Source: Eubacteriales bacterium (lineage in GTDB: Bacteria > Bacillota > Clostridia > Oscillospirales > CAG-382). Taken from it: DNA of 7,246 nt. The position numbers were made by a program, and so were the translations under genes. Positions 1 to 6,086 of the stretch are shown here, piece after piece. Below the pieces are notes generated by a model that was not told the origin of the DNA, did no database searches, and was given only the letters and a program-made list of their open reading frames with translations. The stretch covers positions 1 through 7,246 of the forward strand of contig JAQVQF010000120.1 in the NCBI GenBank assembly GCA_028701715.1. Reading direction: 5' to 3'. How positions within the stretch are numbered: the first letter of the stretch is position 1; the number at the start of each line of letters is the position of its first letter.

Positions 1-2
1 CT

Positions 3-122
3 TTATACCCAATTGTATATGCTGATGGTGATATATACCTGATGAAATGCACCGCAGAAACCGTGGATGTGTATACGGTCACGCTGGGCAACGCCGATGT
101 GTCTCATTTATATGATAGTTAA
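3..122 (+). CDS. C-terminal end of a lipoprotein-family paralogue (5' partial)
   Basis: An open frame enters from the left edge and ends at TAA 120-122, giving the last 39 residues of a protein whose start lies outside the window. I see no catalytic motif. The piece aligns with the C-terminus of the complete lipoprotein downstream: a stretch starting VYAxxxxYxMKC matches 13 of 24 residues without gaps, including MKC, ET, D and Y. The two genes are therefore probably tandem paralogues from a duplication. The AT-rich composition matches the next gene. It ends 188 bp before that gene with no obvious terminator between, so co-transcription is possible. By homology it is probably also an exported lipoprotein, but its N-terminus is not visible. 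Function is unknown. Confidence 0.75.
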   Translation, partial: LYPIVYADGDIYLMKCTAETVDVYTVTLGNADVSHLYDS

Positions 123-236
123 ATAATATAAAATCAAATATTATAATAAATGTGAGATGTTTGTCATTAATAAAAGGGAAGTCAAGAGATGAATATGTTA
201 AAAAACAGCTGAAAAGCCAATGACGCCAAATAAGTG

Positions 237-263
237 TTGATAATAGTAACAAATAATGATAAT
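237..263 (+). promoter_or_regulatory. weak promoter candidate upstream of lipoprotein gene
   Basis: TTGATA (237-242) and GATAAT (258-263) are separated by only 15 bp. A perfect TATAAT also occurs at 142-147 but has a poor -35 (TTAAAT, 119-124). The 188-bp gap is so AT-rich that such matches arise by chance, so the start of transcription is uncertain. Confidence 0.25.
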
Positions 264-310
264 ACAGTATTAATCTCTAATAACAAAATCAAAAGGAGAA
301 TAACCCGGCA

Positions 311-1324
311 ATGAAAAGATTGATCATCATTATTTTAGCGCTGCTATTATCACTGACACTTGCTGCTTGTTCAGAAGCAATTGAAGCAAATGAAAGCACG
401 GATAATTTTTCTGTTCAAAGCTCCGCGGTAAATATTGATACGGAGCAGTCGTTCACAGCGGCTTCGGGTGAATCAACGGCGGAAGAAACAAGCGAAGAAA
501 CTTCCACGGAGGAATCTTCGGAAGAAACCTCTGAAGTAAGCGAAGAACCGCGGCTTTTTCGATTTGAGCTTATAGCTTCGTTGAATGTTGGAGAATTGAT
601 AAAATACAGTAACGGAAGTTCTGGATATGTCGAGGGACCTCAATCGTATTCTGTAAACGCGAACGGTGAAGTATTTATTATGAGTGCGGTGAAAAAAGAG
701 ATAATATGCGTAAATGATAAAATGGTACTCGAAACGCCAAACATATATATGCGTAATGATTGTGTTAGCTACAACAGGGATGTTTATATACTCACTTATG
801 AAAATAAAATTTATAAGTACAATATGACCGAGGGCTTGAAGGAAACATATGACCTACCCGATAATATTACCCCAAACGAAATTCGGAAATTGTTGTGTTC
901 GGGTGGTTTATTGAGCTTTGACACTGAAGACGGGCGTGCTTTTATATTGAAGGACAGTGAATTTGAAGAAACCATATCGCCGATTAACCTTGAAAAATCG
1001 GGTGATATATTAAAAATTACGGTCAACGGAAAAGCATTTTCCCTTGATATAGCATCAAAAAGCGTAGATATTATCGGCTTCGACGATGAAGGAGTATACG
1101 CTTACGAATGCGTGGAATCAGATTGTGACATTTCAGGATATAGATCTTATATTAAAAAATACTCATATTCCGGCAATGTATTGGGCCTTGAAGAAATTGA
1201 TCAAAGCGAGATCGTAACATACCCTTTAAGCGACTTCGTTTATGCCTTCGATAACTTGTATTATATGAAATGTGGACAGGAAACTATTGATATATATAAA
1301 GTGATACTGGATAATTTTAAATAA
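311..1324 (+). CDS. secreted lipoprotein of unknown function with Ser/Thr/Glu-rich linker
   Basis: 337 residues. The N-terminus is a clear lipoprotein signal: M-K-R, a hydrophobic stretch of about 15 residues, then a lipobox L-A-A-C with Cys20 as the lipidation site, so the protein should be anchored on the outer face of the membrane. Residues 51-80 form a low-complexity linker of repeated T-S-E-E type units, which probably spaces the folded part from the membrane or through the wall. Residues 81-337 contain several short alternating hydrophobic/aromatic strands (for example VYILTYENKIYKYN and VYAFDNLYYMKC). That is reminiscent of beta-propeller or beta-rich repeat domains, but the fold is inference. 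AGGAG at 294-298 lies 12 nt before the ATG, slightly long; the signal peptide supports this start. The C-terminus is homologous to the partial gene at 3-122. I do not recognise a named family. Confidence 0.85.
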   Translation: MKRLIIIILALLLSLTLAACSEAIEANESTDNFSVQSSAVNIDTEQSFTAASGESTAEETSEETSTEESSEETSEVSEEPRLFRFELIASLNVGELIKYSNGSSGYVEGPQSYSVNANGEVFIMSAVKKEIICVNDKMVLETPNIYMRNDCVSYNRDVYILTYENKIYKYNMTEGLKETYDLPDNITPNEIRKLLCSGGLLSFDTEDGRAFILKDSEFEETISPINLEKSGDILKITVNGKAFSLDIASKSVDIIGFDDEGVYAYECVESDCDISGYRSYIKKYSYSGNVLGLEEIDQSEIVTYPLSDFVYAFDNLYYMKCGQETIDIYKVILDNFK

Positions 1325-1457
1325 ATTATTACAAATGGAGCTAAATATAACAAGGTCAATCAGCTTTATAAAAGTTTACTTATATATTAACAGTCGTTAT
1401 CCGTAGTTTTTTGAGGATATCTTGTTACAATTTTATAAAAACACGGTTGGGAAAGAA

Positions 1458-1484
1458 AGGCCGGCTTCATCGAAAAGCCGGCCT
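1458..1484. terminator. probable bidirectional intrinsic terminator between convergent genes
   Basis: A perfect 10-bp GC-rich stem, AGGCCGGCTT (1458-1467) with AAGCCGGCCT (1475-1484), closes a 7-nt loop. On the minus strand it begins 18 nt after the stop of the acyltransferase gene and is followed by TTCTTTC, so it most likely ends that transcript. On the plus strand it is followed by GTTTATTAT, about 130 nt after the lipoprotein stop, and could also stop transcription from that side. The rest of the 1325-1502 gap shows nothing else I can support. Confidence 0.75.
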
Positions 1485-1502
1485 GTTTATTATACATATT
1501 AT

Positions 1503-2804
1503 TTATGCTTGAGCTTGAGCTTCCGCTTCGTCAAGCGGACTGCCGAACCTTGCCGCCCTACGTTTTTCTATTACCTTATTATACGCCAGCATAAACGATT
1601 CCTCGGCGGCGAGCGCCATTTTCATGACGGCGTCGCGATGGTTTTTGGGATAGCACCAATAACTTTCGTCAAGGGTGGACACGTCGCAGCAATCGCCGAT
1701 TTTACGATAATTGAACTCCACATGCAGGCTTTCAAGCATAAGCGGCGGCAGGAACAGATGCACCGGTTCGCCGTAGGCGACGCAGTCGATGGTCAGCCCG
1801 TCGCAGGTCTGTACGATTTTACCGATACCCTGCTTCAGAAATTTTTTCGCTCCCGGCAGGGTTTCCACCATTATTTCGTCCTCAAAATAATAGGTACCGT
1901 TTATCAGCTCCTCGCGCACGCATTCGCGTTCCCATCTGTACCAGTCGGGGATATGCGTGAAGGTTTCTTTTCCGTCGGCGGCGTTCAGCTCGCCGTATTC
2001 GGACATTTCCCATGTCTTGCCGCATTTGGCGCATGTTAATGTGGTACCCTCGCCGTGCATTTCGCCCTCCGTCATGCAGGATGAGCATTTATACAGAATA
2101 CGGTTTAAGCCCTGCGCGCGGCGCGGATGGTTTATTTTAATCTGTTCTTTCCTTTGCCAGGCGAAATCGTCGTAGACGAAACGCAGCTTTATAAGCTCGT
2201 TTATTTTATCCACGGGGTGTTCTCTAAGCTGTTCGGCGGTTAGGATCTGTTCCATGGATGCTTCGATACGGCAGAACTTAAATTCCTTGTTCCATTGCGG
2301 GCAGGATACAAAATTACCCCTTGAATTTAACACCACAACGGGGATACCCAGCCGTTTCGCCAGCATTCCCGTGGTCGGGGAGAAGTAAGAAGTCGTGCCG
2401 TCGAAGGTGTATCGCGCTTCAGGGTATATCGTAATAACGGATTTTAAATTATCCGCGCAGTAGCGCAGGTTTTTAAGAAGGTAAGGGTCTCGCGTAAATT
2501 TACGCTTGCCTATAGAGCCGAAAAACCTCATAATCCATTCGCCGTGGTCGTGGAAGCCGTCGATAGCTACCACATAGTTGGAAAGATGGGGAAAGATGGA
2601 CTTGAAAAGAATGTAGAAATCAATCTCGGAAGCATGGTTGCACAGACAGAGATAGGGCGGTTTCAGCCCCTTCATATTGATTTTTTTAAGCTTGAAACGG
2701 TGCCACAGCATCCTCGGAAAACAAACCAGAAGGATGATCACATACATTATCCGGCTTGTTTTACGGGGCTTTTTTTGAAAATCAAAACGCTTAATGTTCT
2801 CCAT
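1503..2804 (-). CDS. PlsC-family 1-acyl-glycerol-3-phosphate acyltransferase with zinc-ribbon insert
   Basis: 433 residues, read right to left. The family transfers a fatty acyl chain to lysophosphatidic acid (or a related lysolipid) at the membrane in phospholipid synthesis. A hydrophobic segment lies near residues 19-33. The catalytic H-x4-D motif is His57-Asp62 (NHASEID). The substrate-binding motif usually written FPEGTR appears as YPEAR (127-131), and GIPVVVLN (153-160) fits the fourth motif. After the acyltransferase core comes a four-cysteine zinc ribbon, C240-x2-C243-x14-C258-x2-C261. A C-terminal region of about 160 residues follows that I cannot assign; it ends in an Ala/Glu/Gln tail. 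Typical PlsC proteins are about 200-260 residues, so this is a long form; I believe similar long forms occur in Clostridia. GGAG at 2813-2816, 8 nt before the ATG, fixes the start. The exact acyl acceptor is unproven. Confidence 0.85.
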   Translation of the reverse strand: MENIKRFDFQKKPRKTSRIMYVIILLVCFPRMLWHRFKLKKINMKGLKPPYLCLCNHASEIDFYILFKSIFPHLSNYVVAIDGFHDHGEWIMRFFGSIGKRKFTRDPYLLKNLRYCADNLKSVITIYPEARYTFDGTTSYFSPTTGMLAKRLGIPVVVLNSRGNFVSCPQWNKEFKFCRIEASMEQILTAEQLREHPVDKINELIKLRFVYDDFAWQRKEQIKINHPRRAQGLNRILYKCSSCMTEGEMHGEGTTLTCAKCGKTWEMSEYGELNAADGKETFTHIPDWYRWERECVREELINGTYYFEDEIMVETLPGAKKFLKQGIGKIVQTCDGLTIDCVAYGEPVHLFLPPLMLESLHVEFNYRKIGDCCDVSTLDESYWCYPKNHRDAVMKMALAAEESFMLAYNKVIEKRRAARFGSPLDEAEAQAQA

Positions 2805-2842
2805 ATGATGTACTCCGTCGGCTTTATTTGCTATATATCGAA

Positions 2843-2871
2843 ATAATAACAGATAAAGCCTGTTTCGTCAA
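2843..2871 (-). promoter_or_regulatory. sigma-A-type promoter for the acyltransferase gene
   Basis: On the minus strand TTGACG (2871-2866) is followed after exactly 17 bp by TATTAT (2848-2843), each hexamer matching 5 of 6 consensus bases. Transcription would start near 2836, giving a leader of about 32 nt that includes the GGAG ribosome site at 2813-2816. Confidence 0.7.
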
Positions 2872-2937
2872 TGGTTTCGGGCGTTTATCAACTGAGGTTT
2901 ATATTTGCGCATATATTGTTACATACAACGGCTGCGA

Positions 2938-2966
2938 TTGACAACCGCTATTTATTATGATAATAT
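2938..2966 (+). promoter_or_regulatory. sigma-A-type promoter for the DUF362 gene
   Basis: A perfect -35 TTGACA (2938-2943) is followed after 17 bp by TAATAT (2961-2966). GATAAT at 2959-2964 is a closer -10 match but at 15-bp spacing. Either choice puts the transcript start near 2970, leaving a very short leader that begins about at the ribosome binding site AGGGGG (2974-2979). It stands back to back with the minus-strand promoter at 2843-2871. Confidence 0.6.
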
Positions 2967-2988
2967 TAAATAAAGGGGGATTTCTCAC

Positions 2989-4095
2989 ATGGATAAAGCA
3001 AAGGTATATTTTACCGACTTCAGCGCCCGCAAAACGAATCTGACCGACAAGCTTAAGCGGCTTATGAAAGCCGCGGGCTTTGAAAGCATCGATTTTTCAA
3101 ACAAATTCGCCGCCGTCAAGATACATTTCGGCGAGCCGGGCAATCTTGCGTATCTGCGTCCGAATTACGCCAAAGCGGTCTGCGACTATATCGGCAAGCT
3201 CGGCGGTAAGCCTTTTCTCACCGATTGCAATACACTTTATCCCGGAAAAAGGAAAAACGCGCTGGAGCATCTCGATTCCGCATATACCAACGGATATAAT
3301 CCCTTTTGTACCGGCGTTCACGTGATTATAGGCGACGGGCTTAAAGGCACGGATGACATTTCAGTTCCGGTAGCGGGGGGAGAGCATGTCAGCGAAGCCA
3401 AAATCGGCAGAGCGGTGATGGACGCGGATATTTTCATTTCGCTTAACCATTTCAAGGGACACGAGGCAACGGGCTTCGGCGGCGCTCTGAAGAATATCGG
3501 TATGGGCTGCGGATCGCGCGGAGGCAAAATGGAAATGCATTCCTCCGGCAAGCCCGTGGTGAAAGCGGACGAATGTATAGGTTGCCGCCTTTGTCTTAAA
3601 GGCTGCGCCCATAATGCGATAACCTTTATAAAGAACAAGGCGAATATAAATCAAGATATATGCGTGGGCTGCGGAAGATGCATAGGCACCTGCAACAACG
3701 ATGCGATCGTCCCCGGGAGCGGCGAAAGGAACGACGTGCTGTGTAAAAAAATCGCCGAATATTCCAAAGCCGTCCTTGACGGGAGACCCGGCTTTCATAT
3801 CTCTCTCGTGCTGGATGTATCGCCCTATTGCGACTGCTATAATCTAAACGATCTTCCCATTGTGCCGGATATCGGCATGTTTGCCTCATTCGATCCCATC
3901 GCCATTGATCAGGCGTGCGCCGATGCGGTAAACGCCGAAACACCTATCAGGGGAAGCCTGCTGGACGAAGCGGAAAAAACGCACCATGATCATTTTACCG
4001 ACGTTTCACCGAATACCGACTGGAAGGTGTGCTTGGAACACGGAGAAAAATTGGGGCTCGGCACAAGAGAGTACGAGCTTATAAAAATCAAATAG
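2989..4095 (+). CDS. DUF362 protein with inserted double 4Fe-4S ferredoxin domain
   Basis: 368 residues, no signal peptide, presumably cytoplasmic. The DUF362 part (1-190) includes a K-I-H-F-G-E-P segment (44-50) and a well-conserved-looking H-F-K-G-H / G-F-G-G-A-L-K-N-I-G-M-G-C stretch (154-174). Two ferredoxin-type motifs follow, each C-x2-C-x2-C-x3-C: Cys196/199/202/206 and Cys225/228/231/235, enough for two 4Fe-4S clusters. DUF362 then resumes (about 245-368) with a F-D-P-I-A-I-D segment (301-307), so the ferredoxin lies inside the family domain rather than at an end. Extra metal-ligand candidates are Cys281, Cys283 and the H-H-D-H group at 332-335. The family is common in anaerobes; its reaction is not established, and an electron-transfer role is inference. 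AGGGGG lies 9 nt before the ATG. The gene is monocistronic, with its own promoter and terminator. Confidence 0.9.
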   Translation: MDKAKVYFTDFSARKTNLTDKLKRLMKAAGFESIDFSNKFAAVKIHFGEPGNLAYLRPNYAKAVCDYIGKLGGKPFLTDCNTLYPGKRKNALEHLDSAYTNGYNPFCTGVHVIIGDGLKGTDDISVPVAGGEHVSEAKIGRAVMDADIFISLNHFKGHEATGFGGALKNIGMGCGSRGGKMEMHSSGKPVVKADECIGCRLCLKGCAHNAITFIKNKANINQDICVGCGRCIGTCNNDAIVPGSGERNDVLCKKIAEYSKAVLDGRPGFHISLVLDVSPYCDCYNLNDLPIVPDIGMFASFDPIAIDQACADAVNAETPIRGSLLDEAEKTHHDHFTDVSPNTDWKVCLEHGEKLGLGTREYELIKIK

Positions 4096-4113
4096 CAATA
4101 ATGACATATCCGG

Positions 4114-4140
4114 AAAGCCTTGATTTATCAGGGCTTTTTT
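4114..4140 (+). terminator. intrinsic terminator of the DUF362 gene
   Basis: AAAGCCTTGA (4114-4123) pairs with TCAGGGCTTT (4128-4137) in a 10-bp stem with one G-U pair and a TTTA loop. The run of six T (4135-4140) overlaps the end of the stem. It lies 18 nt after the stop codon. Confidence 0.85.
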
Positions 4141-4196
4141 CAATCATAAAAAATTCAGGGGTTTAATATAATTAATATCCGCCGAATAAAATAAAG

Positions 4197-4218
4197 GCAA
4201 AGCCGCGATACGGCTTGC
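4197..4218. other. isolated hairpin in the gap before the fatty-acid operon
   Basis: GCAAAGCCG (4197-4205) pairs with CGGCTTGC (4211-4218) around a CGATA loop, with one bulged A. On the plus strand no T-run follows. On the minus strand it is followed by CTTTATTTTATT, so it has the shape of a terminator for antisense transcription leaving the operon side, although no minus-strand gene lies there. Apart from this, the gap 4141-4290 is AT-rich and shows no gene I can support. Confidence 0.35.
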
Positions 4219-4293
4219 ACGGTAAGTATTAATTGTTAAGACGCGTTTATCCTGCGTTCACAGTTAGAAAACAAAAAATTTATTGTTAGACCA

Positions 4294-4322
4294 TTGATTA
4301 TATATCGGCAATATGGTAAAAT
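4294..4322 (+). promoter_or_regulatory. promoter of the regulator/fatty-acid operon
   Basis: TTGATT (4294-4299) is followed after 17 bp by TAAAAT (4317-4322). The -10 is preceded by TGG, giving an extended -10 (TGnTAAAAT). Transcription should start near 4329, about 60 nt before the regulator ATG. It probably drives regulator, acpP, fabK, fabD and fabG, because no other strong promoter or terminator is seen between them. Confidence 0.65.
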
Positions 4323-4336
4323 TCGTCATCGGCTTA

Positions 4337-4353
4337 CGGTTGATAAGTAAACT
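4337..4353 (+). promoter_or_regulatory. possible operator for the MarR-family regulator
   Basis: This 17-bp stretch just downstream of the predicted transcript start contains TTGATAAGTAAAC, an imperfect dyad. On the opposite strand it reads AGTTTACTTATCAACCG. As I recall it, the streptococcal FabT box is close to AGTTTGATTATCAAATT, and 12 of 17 positions agree. The heptamer GTTGATA occurs at 4339-4345 and again at 4355-4361, 16 bp apart. Autorepression would fit the position, but the consensus is from memory and the region is AT-rich. Confidence 0.3.
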
Positions 4354-4374
4354 CGTTGATAGCTCTACCCAAAA

Positions 4375-4385
4375 AAGGAGGTGAT
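4375..4385 (+). promoter_or_regulatory. strong Shine-Dalgarno site setting the regulator start
   Basis: AAGGAGGTGAT is a near-perfect complement of the 16S rRNA 3' end. The GGAGG core ends 7 nt before the ATG at 4389. This favours that ATG over the in-frame TTG at 4356, which has no ribosome site. Confidence 0.85.
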
Positions 4386-4388
4386 AAT

Positions 4389-4856
4389 ATGGAGGAAAGA
4401 ACGGAAGACAGATATGATATGTTTATTTATCTGATTTCGGGTATTTATAAAAATATCCAGCGCATTCGCAACGGAAAAGCCAACGAGGACGGGATAAAAT
4501 CCGTTAATACCATGTGGCTGCTGCAGCTGCGTAACGAAACGGAAGGCATAACCGCCAGTGAGCTTGCGCAAAAATGCCTTGTGGATAAATCCCTGATATC
4601 GAGAGAGCTGGTTCAAATGGAACGCAGCGGGCTCATACGATGCGATATTACATTGGAGGATTTAAAATATCAAAGGAAAATATTCCTGACGGAAAAAGGC
4701 AGAAATATCGCGGGGAAATATTCCGAATTCGCTTCGCGCATACAGGCAATAATAAGCAGAGAATATAACGGAGAAGATATAGCGATTTTCTATCGCGTGC
4801 TGCATACGTTTTTCGAAAAAATCGAAGAAGCCGCCAACGAATGTGAAAGCCGATAA
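4389..4856 (+). CDS. MarR-family transcriptional regulator, probable fatty-acid synthesis regulator (FabT-like)
   Basis: 155 residues, the usual size for MarR proteins. The layout is N-terminal helix (about 9-28), helix (39-50), winged helix-turn-helix at 54-83 (ITASELAQKC through ERSGLI), and a wing (84-104) ending Y-Q-R-K-I-F-L-T-E-K-G, the family's signature around Arg96. C-terminal dimerisation helices follow. It should be a cytoplasmic DNA-binding dimer. As first gene before acpP-fabK-fabD-fabG it occupies the position of FabT, the MarR-type repressor of streptococcal and related fatty-acid operons, whose DNA binding is enhanced by acyl-ACP. The FabT role is inferred mainly from context; the sequence is too diverged for me to assign the symbol. 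A possible autoregulatory site lies at 4337-4353. acpP starts 42 nt after the stop. Confidence 0.85.
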   Translation: MEERTEDRYDMFIYLISGIYKNIQRIRNGKANEDGIKSVNTMWLLQLRNETEGITASELAQKCLVDKSLISRELVQMERSGLIRCDITLEDLKYQRKIFLTEKGRNIAGKYSEFASRIQAIISREYNGEDIAIFYRVLHTFFEKIEEAANECESR

Positions 4857-4869
4857 TCATCAATAATAT

Positions 4870-4881
4870 ATTAAATTTAAT
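4870..4881. promoter_or_regulatory. AT-only palindrome between regulator and acpP
   Basis: ATTAAATTTAAT is a perfect 12-bp palindrome in the 42-nt gap, directly before the acpP ribosome site. It could be a second regulator site, since FabT in streptococci is reported to act also inside the cluster, or simply chance in AT-rich DNA. No good promoter accompanies it. Confidence 0.2.
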
Positions 4882-4898
4882 TATTAGGAGTAATAAAA

Positions 4899-5129
4899 AT
4901 GGTACTTGATAAAATCAAAGAAATGCTTTCGGAAAAGACCGGCAGCGATACAGCCGAAATAAACGGCGATTCCATGTTTGCGGAAATGGGTCTCGATTCG
5001 CTTGACATAGCGGAGCTTTTACTGGGTATTGAGGAAGCTTTCGGCGTATCCGTGCAAGCAAGCCCGGATATTATTATGGTAAACGATCTTGTGGTTAAGG
5101 TTGAAGCCGCTCTTGCCGAAAAGAAATAA
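4899..5129 (+). CDS. acpP: acyl carrier protein
   Basis: 76 residues, the standard length, acidic and mostly helical. The 4'-phosphopantetheine attachment site is Ser34 in G-L-D-S-L-D (31-36), as in type II fatty-acid synthase ACPs. The holo-protein carries malonyl and growing acyl chains between the soluble enzymes of the pathway. It receives malonyl from FabD and presents chains to FabG and FabK, both encoded just downstream. AGGAG at 4886-4890, 8 nt before ATG, is a good ribosome site, as expected for an abundant protein. The residues after the DSL helix look ordinary (E-L-L-L-G-I-E-E-A-F-G-V). Its place next to fabK rather than in a polyketide or D-alanylation cluster supports the fatty-acid role. 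Confidence 0.95.
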   Translation: MVLDKIKEMLSEKTGSDTAEINGDSMFAEMGLDSLDIAELLLGIEEAFGVSVQASPDIIMVNDLVVKVEAALAEKK

Positions 5130-5135
5130 TATATC

Positions 5136-6086
5136 ATGATAAATTCATCAATTTGTGAAAAGCTCGGCATTGAATATCCAGTAATACAGGGAGGCATGGC
5201 GTGGATTGCAGACGGACGTCTCGCCGCGGCGGTTTCGGAAGCGGGAGGACTCGGCATAATTTCGGCGATGAATTCCGGGCCCGATTATCTGCGCGGGCAG
5301 ATAGCTTTGGCGCGAACGCTCACGGATAAGCCTTTCGGCGTTAACATCATGCTTATGTCACCCTACGCGGACGAGGTCGCGGCGGTAACGGCTGACGAAA
5401 AGGTACAGGTTGTGACCACCGGCGCGGGCAACCCCGGCAAATATATCGAAATGTGGAAAAGCTCGGGTATTACCGTAATCCCGGTAATCGCTTCCGTTGC
5501 GATGGCTAAGATCGTGGAAAGAGCCGGCGCGGACGCCGTTATAGCGGAAGGACAGGAATCCGGCGGGCATATAGGAGAATTGACCACAATGGCGATAGTG
5601 CCTCAGGTGGTGTCCGCGGTCGGCATACCCGTGATAGCCGCGGGAGGGATTGCGGACGGACGCGGTATGGCGGCGGCTTTCATGCTGGGCGCCTGCGGAG
5701 TGCAGCTGGGCACACGCTTTCTTGTCGCCGAGGAATGCGGCGTACACCAAAATTATAAAGCCATGATACTTAAAGCCACCGATATATCCACCGTCACCAC
5801 CGGACGCAGATTCGGCGGCAATACCTGCAGGTGCATTAAAAATCCCTTTGCGAGAAATTTTTTGAAAATGGAATATAAACCCGAAACCACAGCGGAGGAT
5901 GTGGCGAGCTTGGGTATAGGCGCTCTCCGAAAAGCCGCGGTGGAAGGCGACGTAAAAGACGGCTGCTTTCTTGCGGGTCAGATATCCGGCTTGGTAAACC
6001 GCGAGCAGACCGCCGCGGAAATTATCGCAAAAATTACCGGCGAATGCGAAGCTCTGATGAAAGGAGCGGCGCAATGGGTAAGATAG
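5136..6086 (+). CDS. fabK: enoyl-ACP reductase II (FMN-dependent FabK)
   Basis: 316 residues, close to the usual length. FabK reduces trans-2-enoyl-ACP to acyl-ACP with NAD(P)H and FMN, the last step of each elongation round. It is a TIM-barrel flavoprotein related to nitronate monooxygenases. Visible landmarks are Q-G-G-M-A-W (18-23), G-G-L-G-I-I (37-42), F-G-V-N (67-70), E-S-G-G-H-I-G with His145 (141-147), and the phosphate-binding A-A-G-G-I-A-D-G-R-G (168-177). The neighbours acpP and fabD decide for FabK rather than a nitronate monooxygenase. The gap after acpP is only 6 nt and has no real Shine-Dalgarno (only A/G-rich AAAGAAA), so translation may be coupled to acpP. The end overlaps fabD by 13 nt. 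FabK enzymes are generally insensitive to triclosan, unlike FabI. Confidence 0.93.
   Translation: MINSSICEKLGIEYPVIQGGMAWIADGRLAAAVSEAGGLGIISAMNSGPDYLRGQIALARTLTDKPFGVNIMLMSPYADEVAAVTADEKVQVVTTGAGNPGKYIEMWKSSGITVIPVIASVAMAKIVERAGADAVIAEGQESGGHIGELTTMAIVPQVVSAVGIPVIAAGGIADGRGMAAAFMLGACGVQLGTRFLVAEECGVHQNYKAMILKATDISTVTTGRRFGGNTCRCIKNPFARNFLKMEYKPETTAEDVASLGIGALRKAAVEGDVKDGCFLAGQISGLVNREQTAAEIIAKITGECEALMKGAAQWVR
6060..6066 (+). promoter_or_regulatory. Shine-Dalgarno site inside fabK that sets the fabD start
   Basis: AAAGGAG lies 7 nt before ATG 6074, within the last codons of fabK. It selects this ATG over an in-frame ATG at 6044; the 10 extra residues from the latter would not belong to the fold. 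Confidence 0.8.

Noticed and set aside
189..212. Seven-codon frame (ATG to TGA) upstream of the lipoprotein gene as a leader peptide
   Set aside because: It is too short, lacks a good ribosome site, and has no attenuator-like structure after it.
1347..1428. Distant inverted repeat TAACAAG / CTTGTTA between the lipoprotein gene and the terminator
   Set aside because: Only seven bases over about 70 bp in AT-rich sequence; expected by chance and no element boundaries are seen.
1422..2039. Long plus-strand open frame of about 205 codons opposite the acyltransferase gene
   Set aside because: It lies antisense to a well-supported PlsC gene with its own promoter and ribosome site, has no recognisable motif, and runs through the terminator hairpin.
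2916..2928. TTGT-TACAT-ACAA inverted repeat in the divergent promoter gap
   Set aside because: Four-base arms are too short to argue for an operator without conservation data.
4356..4388. Upstream TTG start adding 11 residues to the MarR regulator
   Set aside because: It has no ribosome site; the ATG at 4389 has a near-perfect Shine-Dalgarno sequence that itself lies inside this extension.
6044..6073. Upstream in-frame ATG for fabD
   Set aside because: FabD proteins begin right at the F-x-F-x-G-Q-G segment, and AAAGGAG sits 7 nt before ATG 6074.
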